Notes: generated by a model from the letters alone, not told the origin. 64,000 bases of DNA from PALSA-1006 sp963733265 (GCA_963733265.1 CAVTCF010000005.1:124001-188000); one strand, 5' to 3'; positions 9,272 through 19,303 are shown, counted from the stretch's first letter. Program-made: numbers and translations.

Positions 9272-9312
9272 CCTTCTTTGGTAAATGTAACAAACTAATT
9301 TGCGGAGATTTC

Positions 9313-10122
9313 ATGTTGGGTAAGGGAATAATACGGCTGTTACTTTTACTGTCACTGGTGATGTATGGCGTGGTTGCTCAGGCCGTAGACGAAAGTAATG
9401 ATTATCGTCTGGGGGCGGGCGATACTATGCACGTCACCGTTTTTCAGAATGCTGACTTGACCGTAGACGTGCGTGTTTCCGAAAGTGGAATAATTTCCTA
9501 TCCTTTATTGGGTTCGGTTGAATTGGGTGGATTGACGATTGCTGCAGCCGAGAAAAAAATCGCCAGCATGCTAAAGGAACAAAAGTTCGTCCAACAACCG
9601 CAAGTTAATATCGTTATGACGCAAGTTCGGGGCAATCAGGTCTCGGTGCTGGGGCAAGTCAACAGGCCGGGGCGTTATCCGCTTGAGACATTCAATACGC
9701 GTATCTCCGACATGCTGGCATTGGCTGGTGGGACTACCGGCACGGGATCAGATATCGTTATATTAACGAGTACCCGAAACGGCAAACCCTTTCGCAAGGA
9801 AATCGATATTCCCAGTTTGTTTCTGGATGACAACCGCAAGGATGACATTTTGGTGGAAGGTGGCGACATCATTTATGTACATCGTGCGCCGATGTATTAC
9901 ATCTACGGTGAAGTGCAACGCCCGGGTTCATACCGCGTAGAACGCAATATGACCTTGATGCAGGCCTTGGCGCAAGCCGGTGGCCCGACGATGCGTGGCT
10001 CACAGAGAAGCATCAAGATATTTCGGCGCGGCGCCGACGGCAAGCCTGAACAAATCTCGCTTGAACTTTCTGCGGGAGTCAACTCGGATGATGTTTTTTA
10101 TGTTCGTGAAAGTCTTTTTTAA
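9313..10122 (+). CDS. epsE: Polysaccharide export outer-membrane protein EpsE (Wza family)
   Basis: 269 residues. A signal peptide (1-23, ending VVAQA) precedes the polysaccharide-export domain (YRLGAGDTMHVTVF onward, about 32-110) and two SLBB beta-grasp domains (about 112-165 and 193-245, the second starting YIYGEVQRPGSYRV). Wza-type proteins form the outer-membrane channel for exported polysaccharide, working with a Wzz-type inner-membrane partner, here EpsF 22 bp downstream. It lacks the Wza lipobox Cys, which is common in this short EpsE subfamily. Confidence 0.93.
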   Translation: MLGKGIIRLLLLLSLVMYGVVAQAVDESNDYRLGAGDTMHVTVFQNADLTVDVRVSESGIISYPLLGSVELGGLTIAAAEKKIASMLKEQKFVQQPQVNIVMTQVRGNQVSVLGQVNRPGRYPLETFNTRISDMLALAGGTTGTGSDIVILTSTRNGKPFRKEIDIPSLFLDDNRKDDILVEGGDIIYVHRAPMYYIYGEVQRPGSYRVERNMTLMQALAQAGGPTMRGSQRSIKIFRRGADGKPEQISLELSAGVNSDDVFYVRESLF

Positions 10123-10144
10123 AGCAAATTAATCGCAACCTCAA

Positions 10145-11584
10145 ATGAACCTTCAACAATTTTTCATTATTCTGCTGGCGCGTTACAAGATTGCACTGAT
10201 ACTGATGCTGGTTACGGTCGCGTGCGTATTTGGCTATACCCTTACCATGCCAAATAAATACATTGCCACAACGTCAGTAGTATTGGATGTCAAATCACCC
10301 GACCCGCTGATGGGAATGGCCATGGGCGGTATTGCATTACCCAGTTACGTGGCAACTCAGGTTGATATCATTACCAGCCCGCGTGTTGCACAAAGCGTGG
10401 TTAAATTGCTCAAACTTGATGAGAACGAGCAGATCAGGCAGCAATGGCACGATGCGACGAATGGAAAGGGATCGTTACAAGCCTGGTTGGGTGAACTGAT
10501 ATCAAAAAGACTGGAAGTCAAACCTTCCCGTGACAGCAATATGATCGAAATTTCCTTTACGTCGGAAGATCCTGCCTATGCAGCAGTTGCGGCCAACGCT
10601 TTCGCTCAAGCTTATATCAACACTAATCTGGAGTTGAAAGTGGAACCGGCAAGGCAGTATGCGCAGTGGTTTCAAGTGAGAGTGGCGGGATTGCGCCAAG
10701 AGCTGGAAAACGCCCAGACTCGTCTTGCCGATTATCAAAAAAAGACAGGGATGGTAACCGCAGGCAGCAACGTGCAGAGTCTTGAAAACACCAAGATTGC
10801 CGAACTGTCCGGCCAACTGGTTCAAACTGAGGGTCAATCTGCGGATACGCAAAGCAGGAAAAAAAATATAGGTACCGGAGATACGCTGTCCGACGTTATG
10901 CAAAACCCGGTCATTGTTAACCTTAGATCAGAAATTATCAGACAGGAAAGCAAACTACAGGAATCCAGTCTTAATCTGGGCAGAAACAACCCGCAATATC
11001 AGGCAATGGAAAGTGAAATTGCAGCGCTCAAACAGAAAATGGCCGATGAAACGCAACGTATCCTGAATAGTATTAACACCGCAAATAATGTCAATTTGCA
11101 AAAAAGGGCGGAGCTGAAAACGACCATTGAATCTCACAAGCAAAAAGAAATCCAAGACCTTGCACAACGCAATGAGATCGCAGTGCTGGAGCGGGATGTG
11201 CAATCGGCACAGCGAGCCTATGACACTGTTGTTCAGCATTTTACGGAAAGTAACCTGCAAAGCCAATCCAACCAAACCAATATCACCGTGCTTACACCGG
11301 CCACAGAACCGACGAAGCGTTCTTCACCACAGATGATGAAAAATTTGCTGATTGCCATATTCGTGAGCACTTTCCTTGGAGTGGGGGGGGCATTTACTGC
11401 CGAGATGCTGGATCAGCGTGTCAGATCATCCGACGCTTTGGCAGAAATGATCGGTGCGCCAATATTGATTCAATTTAAACAAAAAACAGAACCCGCCGGC
11501 ATCCTGCGTTGGCTAAGCAAGTTCAAATTGAAGAAGGGCAAGATCGCTGCTTCAGGAATTGGAAAGATTAAGGTAGTCACTTAA
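10145..11584 (+). CDS. epsF: Chain-length determinant protein EpsF (Wzz family)
   Basis: 479 residues. One N-terminal transmembrane helix (about 13-31), a Wzz domain with the YIATTSVVLDV strand, a long periplasmic coiled coil (about 165-390), and a second helix (about 398-420) preceded by the proline-rich PTKRSSPQ motif. It should set EPS chain length and bridge to EpsE. The cytosolic tail after the second helix is short; the kinase-like ATPase partner EpsG is encoded separately downstream. Confidence 0.93.
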   Translation: MNLQQFFIILLARYKIALILMLVTVACVFGYTLTMPNKYIATTSVVLDVKSPDPLMGMAMGGIALPSYVATQVDIITSPRVAQSVVKLLKLDENEQIRQQWHDATNGKGSLQAWLGELISKRLEVKPSRDSNMIEISFTSEDPAYAAVAANAFAQAYINTNLELKVEPARQYAQWFQVRVAGLRQELENAQTRLADYQKKTGMVTAGSNVQSLENTKIAELSGQLVQTEGQSADTQSRKKNIGTGDTLSDVMQNPVIVNLRSEIIRQESKLQESSLNLGRNNPQYQAMESEIAALKQKMADETQRILNSINTANNVNLQKRAELKTTIESHKQKEIQDLAQRNEIAVLERDVQSAQRAYDTVVQHFTESNLQSQSNQTNITVLTPATEPTKRSSPQMMKNLLIAIFVSTFLGVGGAFTAEMLDQRVRSSDALAEMIGAPILIQFKQKTEPAGILRWLSKFKLKKGKIAASGIGKIKVVT

Positions 11585-11698
11585 AAAGCAAAGTGTTTGC
11601 AGCATTGAATTCGCATTACAACTTGGAAATTATGTTTAGGCGTCATGTTTAATCAGCGCTGAAAGTTAAACTGAACGATCCCGACATTAAGATAAAAC

Positions 11699-12562
11699 AT
11701 GCAGATGAGCCAACAAAATACAACGCGGTCAGACCGGTCAATAGGTGCAATACTGATTGACTCCGGAAAGCTATCCATCGACGATGTGGAGCAAATTCTG
11801 CGCCTGCAAAAAACAGATAACCTCAGATTCGGAGATGCCGCACTTCAATTGGAATTGTTGACCCATGCGGATATTCAGCATGCCCTGTCTCACCAGTATG
11901 ATTATCCCTATTTGCACAAGAGCGACGAAGGTGTTTCGGACAAACTGGTTGCCGCCTACAATCCATTCAGCCCCGAGGTGGAAGCATTGCGAACATTGCG
12001 CAGCCAGTTGATGCTGAGGCGTTTTACTGGCGATCAAGACACCAAAATGCTGTCTATCGTCAGCCCCGGCCGGACGGAAGGACGCAGCTATCTCGCCGCC
12101 AATCTGGCAGTTGTCTTTTCCCAATTGGGCGAGCGTACTTTGCTGATTGACGCGGATATGCGCAATCCTTCACAACACGAAATGTTCAAACTGGAAAATC
12201 GAAACGGGTTTTCTTCGGTTCTGGCGAACAGATTTGACATGAGCGCAGTTCAGCGCGTCAATAAATTCCTCGATTTATCAGTGCTGACAGCAGGCCCCTT
12301 GCCGCCCAATCCACAAGAGCTTTTGGGGCGTTCTACATTAACCGCGCTGTTGGAACGGTTGAATGAAAATTTCGATGTCATATTGATTGACACTCCGCCT
12401 TCGGCAGATTTTGCAGATGCACACACGTTGTCGGCACGTGCCGGGGCAACGATGTTTGTGGCACGCAAAAATATTTCGCGTCTTGAACTGATGCGCCAAC
12501 AGAGTGAAAGCATGGCCGAGTCTGGCATCAAAGTTGTTGGTGCAGTACTGAACGAGTTTTAA
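11699..12562 (+). CDS. epsG: EpsG, BY-kinase-like ATPase partner of EpsF
   Basis: 287 residues. The N-terminal 80 residues resemble the GSPII_E/MshEN-like domain (GAILIDSGKLSIDD). It is followed by the CpsD/CapB ATPase fold: EALRTLRSQL, a P-loop region SPGRTEGRS at 122-130, the Walker A' LLIDADMRNP and the Walker B-like ILIDTPP. The P-loop has Arg129 where most family members have the catalytic Lys, and Thr126 in place of Gly. No C-terminal tyrosine cluster is present. It may therefore be a weak or non-autophosphorylating regulator of EpsF; this is inference. A second in-frame ATG at 11705 is possible. Confidence 0.88.
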   Translation: MQMSQQNTTRSDRSIGAILIDSGKLSIDDVEQILRLQKTDNLRFGDAALQLELLTHADIQHALSHQYDYPYLHKSDEGVSDKLVAAYNPFSPEVEALRTLRSQLMLRRFTGDQDTKMLSIVSPGRTEGRSYLAANLAVVFSQLGERTLLIDADMRNPSQHEMFKLENRNGFSSVLANRFDMSAVQRVNKFLDLSVLTAGPLPPNPQELLGRSTLTALLERLNENFDVILIDTPPSADFADAHTLSARAGATMFVARKNISRLELMRQQSESMAESGIKVVGAVLNEF

Positions 12563-12582
12563 CTCACTTAACCGGAACTAAA

Positions 12583-13458
12583 ATGTCTACGTCAACTATC
12601 TCACTACCCAGACTAGACCCCAAATGGCTAACCTTTTGGCCAATACTTATCGGGTTGTTGATACTCTATTTCCCTACATACAATCTATTGGCCAGTACCC
12701 TATGGCTCAGCGAAGAATACGGACACGAGCCCATCGTCCTGGCAATTGTGCTATGGATCACCTGGCAAGGCAGAGCAAAACTGATCGAAGTCCCGGAAAA
12801 AAAGAATCCAGTCGTGGGATCTATTTTACTGATTACAGGATTACTGCTTTATATTGTTGGGCGAACACAAGATATATTAATTTTTGAAGTGGGTTCGCAA
12901 ATTCCTGTGCTGTTGGGCATCGTTTTAATGACGCATGGTACCAGCGTGGCGAAGCAATTTTGGTTTCCGTTATTATTTCTGATATTTATGATTCCCTTGC
13001 CGGGCTTTGTGGTAGACACGCTGACTGGCCCGCTTAAGCAGCAAGTTTCCGTTCTGGCAGAATCTGTTTTGTACCATTTGGGTTATCCAATCGCTCGTAA
13101 CGGGGTTGTATTGTCGATTGGCAACTATGACCTATTGGTAGCTGATGCCTGTTCCGGTTTGAACTCGATATTCAGTTTGAGCGCACTGGGTTTGTTCTAC
13201 GCTTATCTTGTGCAGCGCAAGGGGTGGTCTCACAATATTATTCTTTTGGCCAGCGTTATACCAATCGCATTTTTCGCGAACGTGACACGTGTCATTTTAT
13301 TGGTGTTGATCACCTATTATTTTGGCGATGAGGTAGGACAGGGTTTTGCCCACAAAGTGGCAGGACTGGCACTTTTTATATCCGGATTGTTCTGTTTTCT
13401 GATTTTGGATGGAATAATCCAAAGCATTAGAACATGGCAAGCGAGGGCCGGCAAATGA
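12583..13458 (+). CDS. xrtB: Exosortase B
   Basis: 291 residues with eight or so membrane helices. The exosortase catalytic residues are visible: Cys190 in DACSGLNS, Arg236 in NVTRVI and His257 in FAHKVAG. These enzymes are inner-membrane transpeptidases thought to cut PEP-CTERM tails and pass the protein on to a surface destination. Position between epsG and epsI, and the EHEPIVLAI-type N terminus, fit the XrtB branch of EPS loci. Candidate substrates in this window are the PEP-CTERM genes at 28437-29207, 35380-35865 and 44482-45321. The stop overlaps the epsI start as ATGA. Confidence 0.95.
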   Translation: MSTSTISLPRLDPKWLTFWPILIGLLILYFPTYNLLASTLWLSEEYGHEPIVLAIVLWITWQGRAKLIEVPEKKNPVVGSILLITGLLLYIVGRTQDILIFEVGSQIPVLLGIVLMTHGTSVAKQFWFPLLFLIFMIPLPGFVVDTLTGPLKQQVSVLAESVLYHLGYPIARNGVVLSIGNYDLLVADACSGLNSIFSLSALGLFYAYLVQRKGWSHNIILLASVIPIAFFANVTRVILLVLITYYFGDEVGQGFAHKVAGLALFISGLFCFLILDGIIQSIRTWQARAGK

Positions 13459-14150
13459 TTCTCGGTACCCGTGTAAATTATTTTGTCATAGGCCTATTGA
13501 TGATTACGGCATCGGCAGCAGGTAACTTTTTGAAGCCGACAGCAAAGTTGTCTGATTCCAGGCCATCTGTAAATCTCGAAAAAATTATCCCCGAGCAATT
13601 TGGTGAATGGCATAAAGATCCGGTGGAGCTGGAGCAGATTATTACTCCGGAAAGAAAAGAATTAATCGCCAAGATATACAACCAGACTTTGACCAGATCA
13701 TATCTCGATAGCCATGGTTCGCGCATCATGCTTTCAATCGCCTATGGCGGTGATCCATCGACAAAAGAAATGCGGGTGCACCGGCCCGAGATATGTTATC
13801 CCGCACAGGGTTTTCAGGTAGAAAAACAATTTCTGGATACGCTTGCCACAAAATTCGGGACTTTACCCATCAAGCGTTTAATCGCGGTTCAGGGCAGCCG
13901 CAACGAACCGATAACATACTGGATCACGATGGGCGACAAAGCGCTAGTACAAAAAGGGTTGCAACAGAAATTCGCCCAACTGCGTTTCGGCTTAACTGGG
14001 AAAGTGCCAGACGGAATGCTGGTGCGGATATCTTCGATTAATCGTGATGACAAAGAGGCATACCAGATGCAGGATAATTTTATTCGCGAAATGCTGGCGG
14101 CTATGAGCAAGGACGACAGAGAGCGAATCTCGGGTAATTTTGAAGAATAA
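13455..14150 (+). CDS. epsI: EpsI, exosortase-associated protein
   Basis: About 231 residues from the ATG at 13455, which overlaps the xrtB stop as ATGA and has GAGGG eight bases upstream. An earlier in-frame ATG at 13434 lies inside xrtB and is less likely. A hydrophobic N-terminal segment is followed by the EpsI domain with W-HKD near the start, HRPEICYPAQGF and the YWITMGDK segment. EpsI proteins occur as separate genes or as C-terminal fusions of exosortases and are probably periplasmic, membrane-anchored helpers. Translational coupling with xrtB supports joint function. Confidence 0.93.
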   Translation: MILGTRVNYFVIGLLMITASAAGNFLKPTAKLSDSRPSVNLEKIIPEQFGEWHKDPVELEQIITPERKELIAKIYNQTLTRSYLDSHGSRIMLSIAYGGDPSTKEMRVHRPEICYPAQGFQVEKQFLDTLATKFGTLPIKRLIAVQGSRNEPITYWITMGDKALVQKGLQQKFAQLRFGLTGKVPDGMLVRISSINRDDKEAYQMQDNFIREMLAAMSKDDRERISGNFEE

Positions 14151-14168
14151 TTGAGTTGAAAGTTACAA

Positions 14169-15653
14169 ATGCAAACTGCCCATAACGTAAAAAATAGAAG
14201 TGTTGAAGCGCAAGGCGAAACCGAAGGGTTTGCTGGAGCGGGTATTGTGAACGAAGTCCACGCAGTTATTCTGGCCGGAGGCAGCGGCAGCCGGTTATGG
14301 CCTTTGTCACGACAAAATCTGCCCAAACAGTTTCTGGCCTTGGACGGTGAAGGAACGCTGCTGCAAACCACGATAGACCGTTTATTGCCAACCATTCAGG
14401 CTGAGAATGTATTGATTGTCACGCAAGAAGCTCATGCCAAGGGCGAAGCCTATCACGCACTGTTGCCGTACCGTTCACTCTTTGAACCCGTGGGCCGCAA
14501 CACGGCTCCGGCCATCGCCCTTGCGGCAGCTTACCTTTTGACCGAAGAATCCGATCCGGTCATGGTGGTGCTGCCCGCCGACCACATCATCAAAGACGAA
14601 GCACAGTTTCGCGCCCATCTGGAAGTTGCCATCGAAGCGGCCAGAAGCGGAAAACTGGTTACCTTTGGTATTCAGCCCACCCGTCCCGATACCGGTTTCG
14701 GCTACATCAAGGTCAAGAAGCAACAGGCCGACCAGTCGGTGCGTGAAGTCGAGCGTTTCACCGAGAAGCCCAATTTGGAGACAGCCGAGAGCTTCTTGAA
14801 ACAAGGCGGTTACTACTGGAATTCCGGCATGTTCGTGTGGCGCGCCTCGGTGATTCTGGCACAGATACAGCAACACCTGCCCGCAGTCTATCAAATCGTA
14901 CAGTCTATTTTGGCAGAGGTACGCAGCGGTGCAACGTTCCAGGTTGCCGTGGATAAACACTTTAGCGCCATGCCCTCCATCTCCATCGACTACGGCGTAT
15001 TGGAAAAGTCGGACCGGGTTTCCTTGATTCCCTGCGACATCGGCTGGAACGACGTGGGCAGCTGGCAGGCCGTACACGAGATTTCGGACAAAGACGAAAA
15101 CGGCAATGCATTGCAAGGAAACGTGATCGCGGTGGGATGCAAGAACAGCCTGATTCGGGCCGAGAAAAGACTGGTTGCCGCCATCGGCGTAGAAGACTTG
15201 TGCATCATCGAGACCACCGATGCCGTGCTGATTTCAAAGAGTGACCAGAGCCAGCGTGTGCGCGAAGTGGTCGATGCCCTGCATGACAAGGGCGCGACCG
15301 AACACATCTTTCACACCAAGGTAAACCGCCCCTGGGGGAGTTACACGGTTTTGGAAGAAGACCCGGAAGGGTTCAAGTTGAAGCGCATTGAAGTTGCCCC
15401 GGGCGCCAGACTCAGCCTGCAAAGCCACAAACACCGTTCCGAGCATTGGGTCGTTGTGTCCGGCGTTGCCACCGTCACCAACGGAGATGAAATCCTGACC
15501 TTTCAGAAGAACCAAAGCACATATATTCCGAAAGGCACAAAACACCGGCTGGAAAACCTCGGCAGCGAACCGCTACACATCGTCGAGATACAGGTGGGCC
15601 AGTATCTGGGCGAAGATGATATTCAGCGTTATGAAGACAACTACGGCCGCTAA
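14169..15653 (+). CDS. manC: Mannose-1-phosphate guanylyltransferase / mannose-6-phosphate isomerase
   Basis: 494 residues, type II bifunctional enzyme. The pyrophosphorylase signature GGSGSRLWPLSRQNLPKQFL lies near the N terminus, with FTEKPN later. The C-terminal cupin (RPWGSY, QSHKHRSEHW, YIPKGTKH) is the isomerase part. It makes GDP-mannose from mannose-6-phosphate via mannose-1-phosphate. The first 26 residues are unlike the family; a GTG at 14247 with GGAG eight bases upstream gives a normal-length protein starting at VNEVHAVILAGG and may be the real start. It feeds gmd and fcl directly downstream. Confidence 0.95.
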   Translation: MQTAHNVKNRSVEAQGETEGFAGAGIVNEVHAVILAGGSGSRLWPLSRQNLPKQFLALDGEGTLLQTTIDRLLPTIQAENVLIVTQEAHAKGEAYHALLPYRSLFEPVGRNTAPAIALAAAYLLTEESDPVMVVLPADHIIKDEAQFRAHLEVAIEAARSGKLVTFGIQPTRPDTGFGYIKVKKQQADQSVREVERFTEKPNLETAESFLKQGGYYWNSGMFVWRASVILAQIQQHLPAVYQIVQSILAEVRSGATFQVAVDKHFSAMPSISIDYGVLEKSDRVSLIPCDIGWNDVGSWQAVHEISDKDENGNALQGNVIAVGCKNSLIRAEKRLVAAIGVEDLCIIETTDAVLISKSDQSQRVREVVDALHDKGATEHIFHTKVNRPWGSYTVLEEDPEGFKLKRIEVAPGARLSLQSHKHRSEHWVVVSGVATVTNGDEILTFQKNQSTYIPKGTKHRLENLGSEPLHIVEIQVGQYLGEDDIQRYEDNYGR

Positions 15654-15675
15654 TGCCGAATAAGGAATGAAATAA

Positions 15676-16773
15676 ATGAGCACAAAAAATAAAGTCGCAC
15701 TTATAACCGGCATCACCGGCCAAGACGGAGCCTATCTGGCCGAGTTGCTGCTGAAAAAGGGTTACATCGTGCACGGTGTCAAACGCCGTTCCTCGCTATT
15801 TAACACCGATCGCATTGATCATTTGTATCAAGACCCGCATGTGGATAACGCCAAGTTCAAATTGCACTATGGTGATTTGACCGACTCCACCAATCTGATT
15901 CGCATCATCCAGCAAGTGCAGCCGGACGAGATCTACAACCTCGCCGCCATGAGCCATGTGGCCGTTTCTTTTGAAACACCCGAATACACGGCCAATGCCG
16001 ATGGTATCGGTACCTTGCGCATTCTGGAAGCCATCCGCATTCTGGGGCTGGAGAAAAAGACCAAGTTCTACCAAGCCTCTACATCAGAATTATACGGCTT
16101 GGTGCAGGAAATCCCGCAAAAGGAAACCACGCCTTTCTATCCGCGCAGCCCGTATGCCGTGGCCAAAATGTATGCCTACTGGATCACCGTAAACTACCGT
16201 GAAGCGTATGGCATTTATGCCTGCAACGGAATATTGTTCAACCACGAAAGCCCGATCCGTGGCGAAACTTTTGTTACTCGCAAAATCACCCGTGCCTTGG
16301 CGCGTATCAAACTCAACCTGCAAGATTGCCTGTATCTGGGCAATATGGATTCCTTACGCGACTGGGGCCATGCCAAAGACTACGTTGAAATGCAATGGCT
16401 GATGTTGCAACAGGAGCAGCCTGAAGATTTTGTGATTGCCACCGGCGTGCAATATAGTGTGCGCGACTTCGTGAACGCCGCCGCCAAAGAACTCGGCATG
16501 GAGATACGCTGGGAAGGCAAAGGCGTGGACGAGAAGGGTATTAATGTCGCCACGGGTAAACATATCGTTCAAGTAGACCCGCGTTACTTCCGCCCCACCG
16601 AAGTTGAGACCCTACTGGGTGACCCAACCAAGGCCCGCGAAAAACTGGGCTGGACACCGAAGACTACCTTTCAGGAACTCGTCTCCGAAATGGTGCGTGA
16701 AGACCTTAAATCCGCCGAGCGTGATGAGCTGGTCAAGAAGCACGGCTACGCGGCATTTGACTACCACGAATAA
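15676..16773 (+). CDS. gmd: GDP-mannose 4,6-dehydratase
   Basis: 365 residues, extended short-chain dehydrogenase. The nucleotide-binding GITGQDGAY is near the start, the family STSELYG motif carries the active-site Thr/Ser-Glu, and the catalytic Tyr-Lys pair is in SPYAVAKMYAYW. It converts GDP-mannose to GDP-4-keto-6-deoxymannose using bound NADP. It is 22 bp after manC and 6 bp before fcl, so the three genes form a GDP-L-fucose cassette. Confidence 0.97.
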   Translation: MSTKNKVALITGITGQDGAYLAELLLKKGYIVHGVKRRSSLFNTDRIDHLYQDPHVDNAKFKLHYGDLTDSTNLIRIIQQVQPDEIYNLAAMSHVAVSFETPEYTANADGIGTLRILEAIRILGLEKKTKFYQASTSELYGLVQEIPQKETTPFYPRSPYAVAKMYAYWITVNYREAYGIYACNGILFNHESPIRGETFVTRKITRALARIKLNLQDCLYLGNMDSLRDWGHAKDYVEMQWLMLQQEQPEDFVIATGVQYSVRDFVNAAAKELGMEIRWEGKGVDEKGINVATGKHIVQVDPRYFRPTEVETLLGDPTKAREKLGWTPKTTFQELVSEMVREDLKSAERDELVKKHGYAAFDYHE

Positions 16774-16779
16774 TTACTC

Positions 16780-17760
16780 ATGGACAAGAACGCTAAAATT
16801 TACGTTGCAGGGCATCGCGGACTCGTCGGCTCGGCAATTGTACGCAACCTGGAATCCAAGGGATTTGCCAACACTCTCAAGCGTACGCATGCCGAATTGG
16901 ACTTGACTGACCAGGCAGCAGTGCGTGAATTTTTTTTACAGGAAAAACCGGAATTTGTCTTTCTCGCGGCAGCCAGAGTCGGTGGGATTCACGCCAATAA
17001 TACGTATCCAGCCGAATTCATCCAGCAGAATTTGGTGATTCAGAACAACATCATTTACGAAAGTTGGTGCAACAATGTCCAGCGATTAATGTTTCTCGGT
17101 TCCTCCTGTATTTATCCGCGCGAGTGCCCGCAGCCGATGAAGGAAGAATACTTGCTAAGCGGTCCCCTGGAGGCAACGAATCGACCTTATGCCTTGGCCA
17201 AGATTGCAGGTATCGAAATGTGCTGGAGCTACAACCGGCAATATGGCACCCACTACCTCGCTGTCATGCCCACCAACCTGTATGGCCCCGGTGACAATTA
17301 CGACCTGCAAAACTCGCATGTCATCCCGGCACTGATCCGCAAGATACATGATGCAAAACAGTCCGGGGCAAAGGAAGTCGTCGTTTGGGGAACCGGCACA
17401 CCCCGGCGCGAATTCTTGTACAACGAGGATATGGCTGATGCCTGCGTTTACTTGATGAATCTGCCTGATGCGCAATTCATTCCGATGCTGGGCCAGGATC
17501 GTAATGACGGCCTGCCGCCGTTGATTAACGTCGGGTGCGGGGAAGACCTGACGATCAGGGAGCTGGCTGAAACCATTAAAGAGGTAGTCGGCTTCACTGG
17601 CAATCTCGCCTTCGATACCAGCAAGCCGGATGGAACGCTTAGAAAATTGATGAACGTCGATCGTTTGGCAAATCTGGGTTGGTCCGCCGGTACCCCATTG
17701 AAGCAAGGTCTGGCAGACGCCTACCGTGAATACCTGGGCCGTGCAATTGAACACCATTGA
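16780..17760 (+). CDS. fcl: GDP-L-fucose synthase
   Basis: 326 residues. It has GHRGLVGSAI for NADPH binding, the SSCIYPRECPQPMKE stretch characteristic of GDP-fucose synthases, and the catalytic Tyr-Lys in RPYALAKIAG. It epimerises and reduces GDP-4-keto-6-deoxymannose to GDP-L-fucose. Following manC and gmd, it predicts L-fucose, or a sugar derived from the same intermediate, in the exopolysaccharide. Confidence 0.96.
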   Translation: MDKNAKIYVAGHRGLVGSAIVRNLESKGFANTLKRTHAELDLTDQAAVREFFLQEKPEFVFLAAARVGGIHANNTYPAEFIQQNLVIQNNIIYESWCNNVQRLMFLGSSCIYPRECPQPMKEEYLLSGPLEATNRPYALAKIAGIEMCWSYNRQYGTHYLAVMPTNLYGPGDNYDLQNSHVIPALIRKIHDAKQSGAKEVVVWGTGTPRREFLYNEDMADACVYLMNLPDAQFIPMLGQDRNDGLPPLINVGCGEDLTIRELAETIKEVVGFTGNLAFDTSKPDGTLRKLMNVDRLANLGWSAGTPLKQGLADAYREYLGRAIEHH

Positions 17761-17821
17761 TACAACCGGACAGGACTCAAACGCAGGTCTTGCACCCAAG
17801 GGGCAATCAGACGAACCCAGC

Positions 17822-19303
17822 ATGAGCCAGCGTAGCTTTACGGCTTTGAAATGGAATTACATCGGCTCGTTTGCCCGTTCAGGATCGCAATTTGCAATCG
17901 GTATTATTCTTGCGCGGTTACTGGGGCCGGAGCCGTTCGGCTTGGTCGCGGTGGCCTTGCTGGTAATCAGTCTGGGCGCACTTATTGCAGACTTTGGTTT
18001 GACTTCGGCGCTGGTGCAGCGCAAAAGTGTGTCGCGTGAAGACATACGCTTCATTTTCACGATCCAATTATTGATTGGCGTTATTCTTACTCTCGGAATT
18101 TATTTTCTTGCGGGCCGCATCGCTGCCTATTTTAATCGACCGGATGCGACATTCGTATTGCAGGTGATGTCCTTCATGTTTGTGCTACAAGCTTTGGGGC
18201 AGACTGCGGCCGCATTGCTGCGCCGCGATCTGGATTTCAAGCGCGCCCAACTTGCGCAGTTCGGAAGTTATATTACCGGTTATGTTTTTCTGGGCATGCC
18301 AATGGCGTTCATGGGCATGGGCGTGTGGAGTCTGGTCATAGCCCAACTTGCGCAGGCGAGTCTTAATTCTGTAGCACTCTATGTCATGGTCAGGCATCCA
18401 GTCAGCCCCTATTTCAAGAGTTCAGGGAAGGGATTGTTCCATTTTGGCATAAAAGTAATGGTGGCCAATCTGGGCAGTTGGGGCATCGTCAATCTGGACA
18501 GTGCAGTAATCGGGCGGATTTTTGGTGTCATCAATCTGGGGTTATATAGCCGCGCATTCAATCTGGTTTCGAATCCGATGGGCGTACTTGTCAGCAGTCT
18601 GCAAAGCGTGCTGTTTTCTGTTAGTGCCAGAGCACAGGAAGACAAGCCAGCGTTACTGCGAACTTATCTTGGTCTCCTCGGGGCAATGGGCTTCATCTGT
18701 TTCCCCATGTTTTTCGCCGTCGCAGTCATTCCCGGCACGGTTATCAACGGAGTCTATGGAGAAAAATGGGTTGCTGCGGTACCGCTTCTGGTTCCTTTGG
18801 CACTCGCCATGCCATTTGGTGCCCTGCTCGCATTGGGTGGCCCCGTAATGACAGGGATGGGGCGAGCAGGACAAGAAACGTGGATTCAATTCGTCGCTCT
18901 TGTATTTTTTGTGCTGGTTCTGTGGTGGACATCACGCTATTCCGTTGAGGCAATTGCTTGGTCCGCCTTTGCGACTTACGTATTTCGTTTTGGTTTGATA
19001 ACTGCGGTAACGTTAAAGTTGCTGCACTGTTCCTGGCTACCTTTCATCCAGTCGCTTGCGGCACCCTTACTGCTGGCAGGTGTCACAGCGGGCATCACTT
19101 TTCTGGCGGATAATTTATTAAGTGAAGTCGCAATGTCTCCTTTGTTGCGTTTGGCGGTAGTCACCTTTGCCGGAGGTCTTGCAGGAGCGTTCATGTTTGC
19201 CTTGCTGCTACGCCGACAGTTGATAGCAAAGCCGACCAACTGGTTGCTGGATCATCTATGGGTGCGCATCCCCATGGCACGCCGTTTTATTTACGGGGCG
19301 TGA
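17822..19303 (+). CDS. Oligosaccharide flippase (Wzx/WzxC family)
   Basis: About 493 residues from the ATG at 17822 (MSQRSFTALKWNYIGSF), with twelve or more membrane helices in the MATE/MOP flippase pattern and the family motif RLLGPEPFGLVA. An upstream GTG at 17726 inside fcl would add 32 polar residues and is less likely. It should move undecaprenyl-linked repeat units across the inner membrane. The stop TGA overlaps the next gene's ATG (TGATG), indicating coupling. Confidence 0.92.
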   Translation: MSQRSFTALKWNYIGSFARSGSQFAIGIILARLLGPEPFGLVAVALLVISLGALIADFGLTSALVQRKSVSREDIRFIFTIQLLIGVILTLGIYFLAGRIAAYFNRPDATFVLQVMSFMFVLQALGQTAAALLRRDLDFKRAQLAQFGSYITGYVFLGMPMAFMGMGVWSLVIAQLAQASLNSVALYVMVRHPVSPYFKSSGKGLFHFGIKVMVANLGSWGIVNLDSAVIGRIFGVINLGLYSRAFNLVSNPMGVLVSSLQSVLFSVSARAQEDKPALLRTYLGLLGAMGFICFPMFFAVAVIPGTVINGVYGEKWVAAVPLLVPLALAMPFGALLALGGPVMTGMGRAGQETWIQFVALVFFVLVLWWTSRYSVEAIAWSAFATYVFRFGLITAVTLKLLHCSWLPFIQSLAAPLLLAGVTAGITFLADNLLSEVAMSPLLRLAVVTFAGGLAGAFMFALLLRRQLIAKPTNWLLDHLWVRIPMARRFIYGA

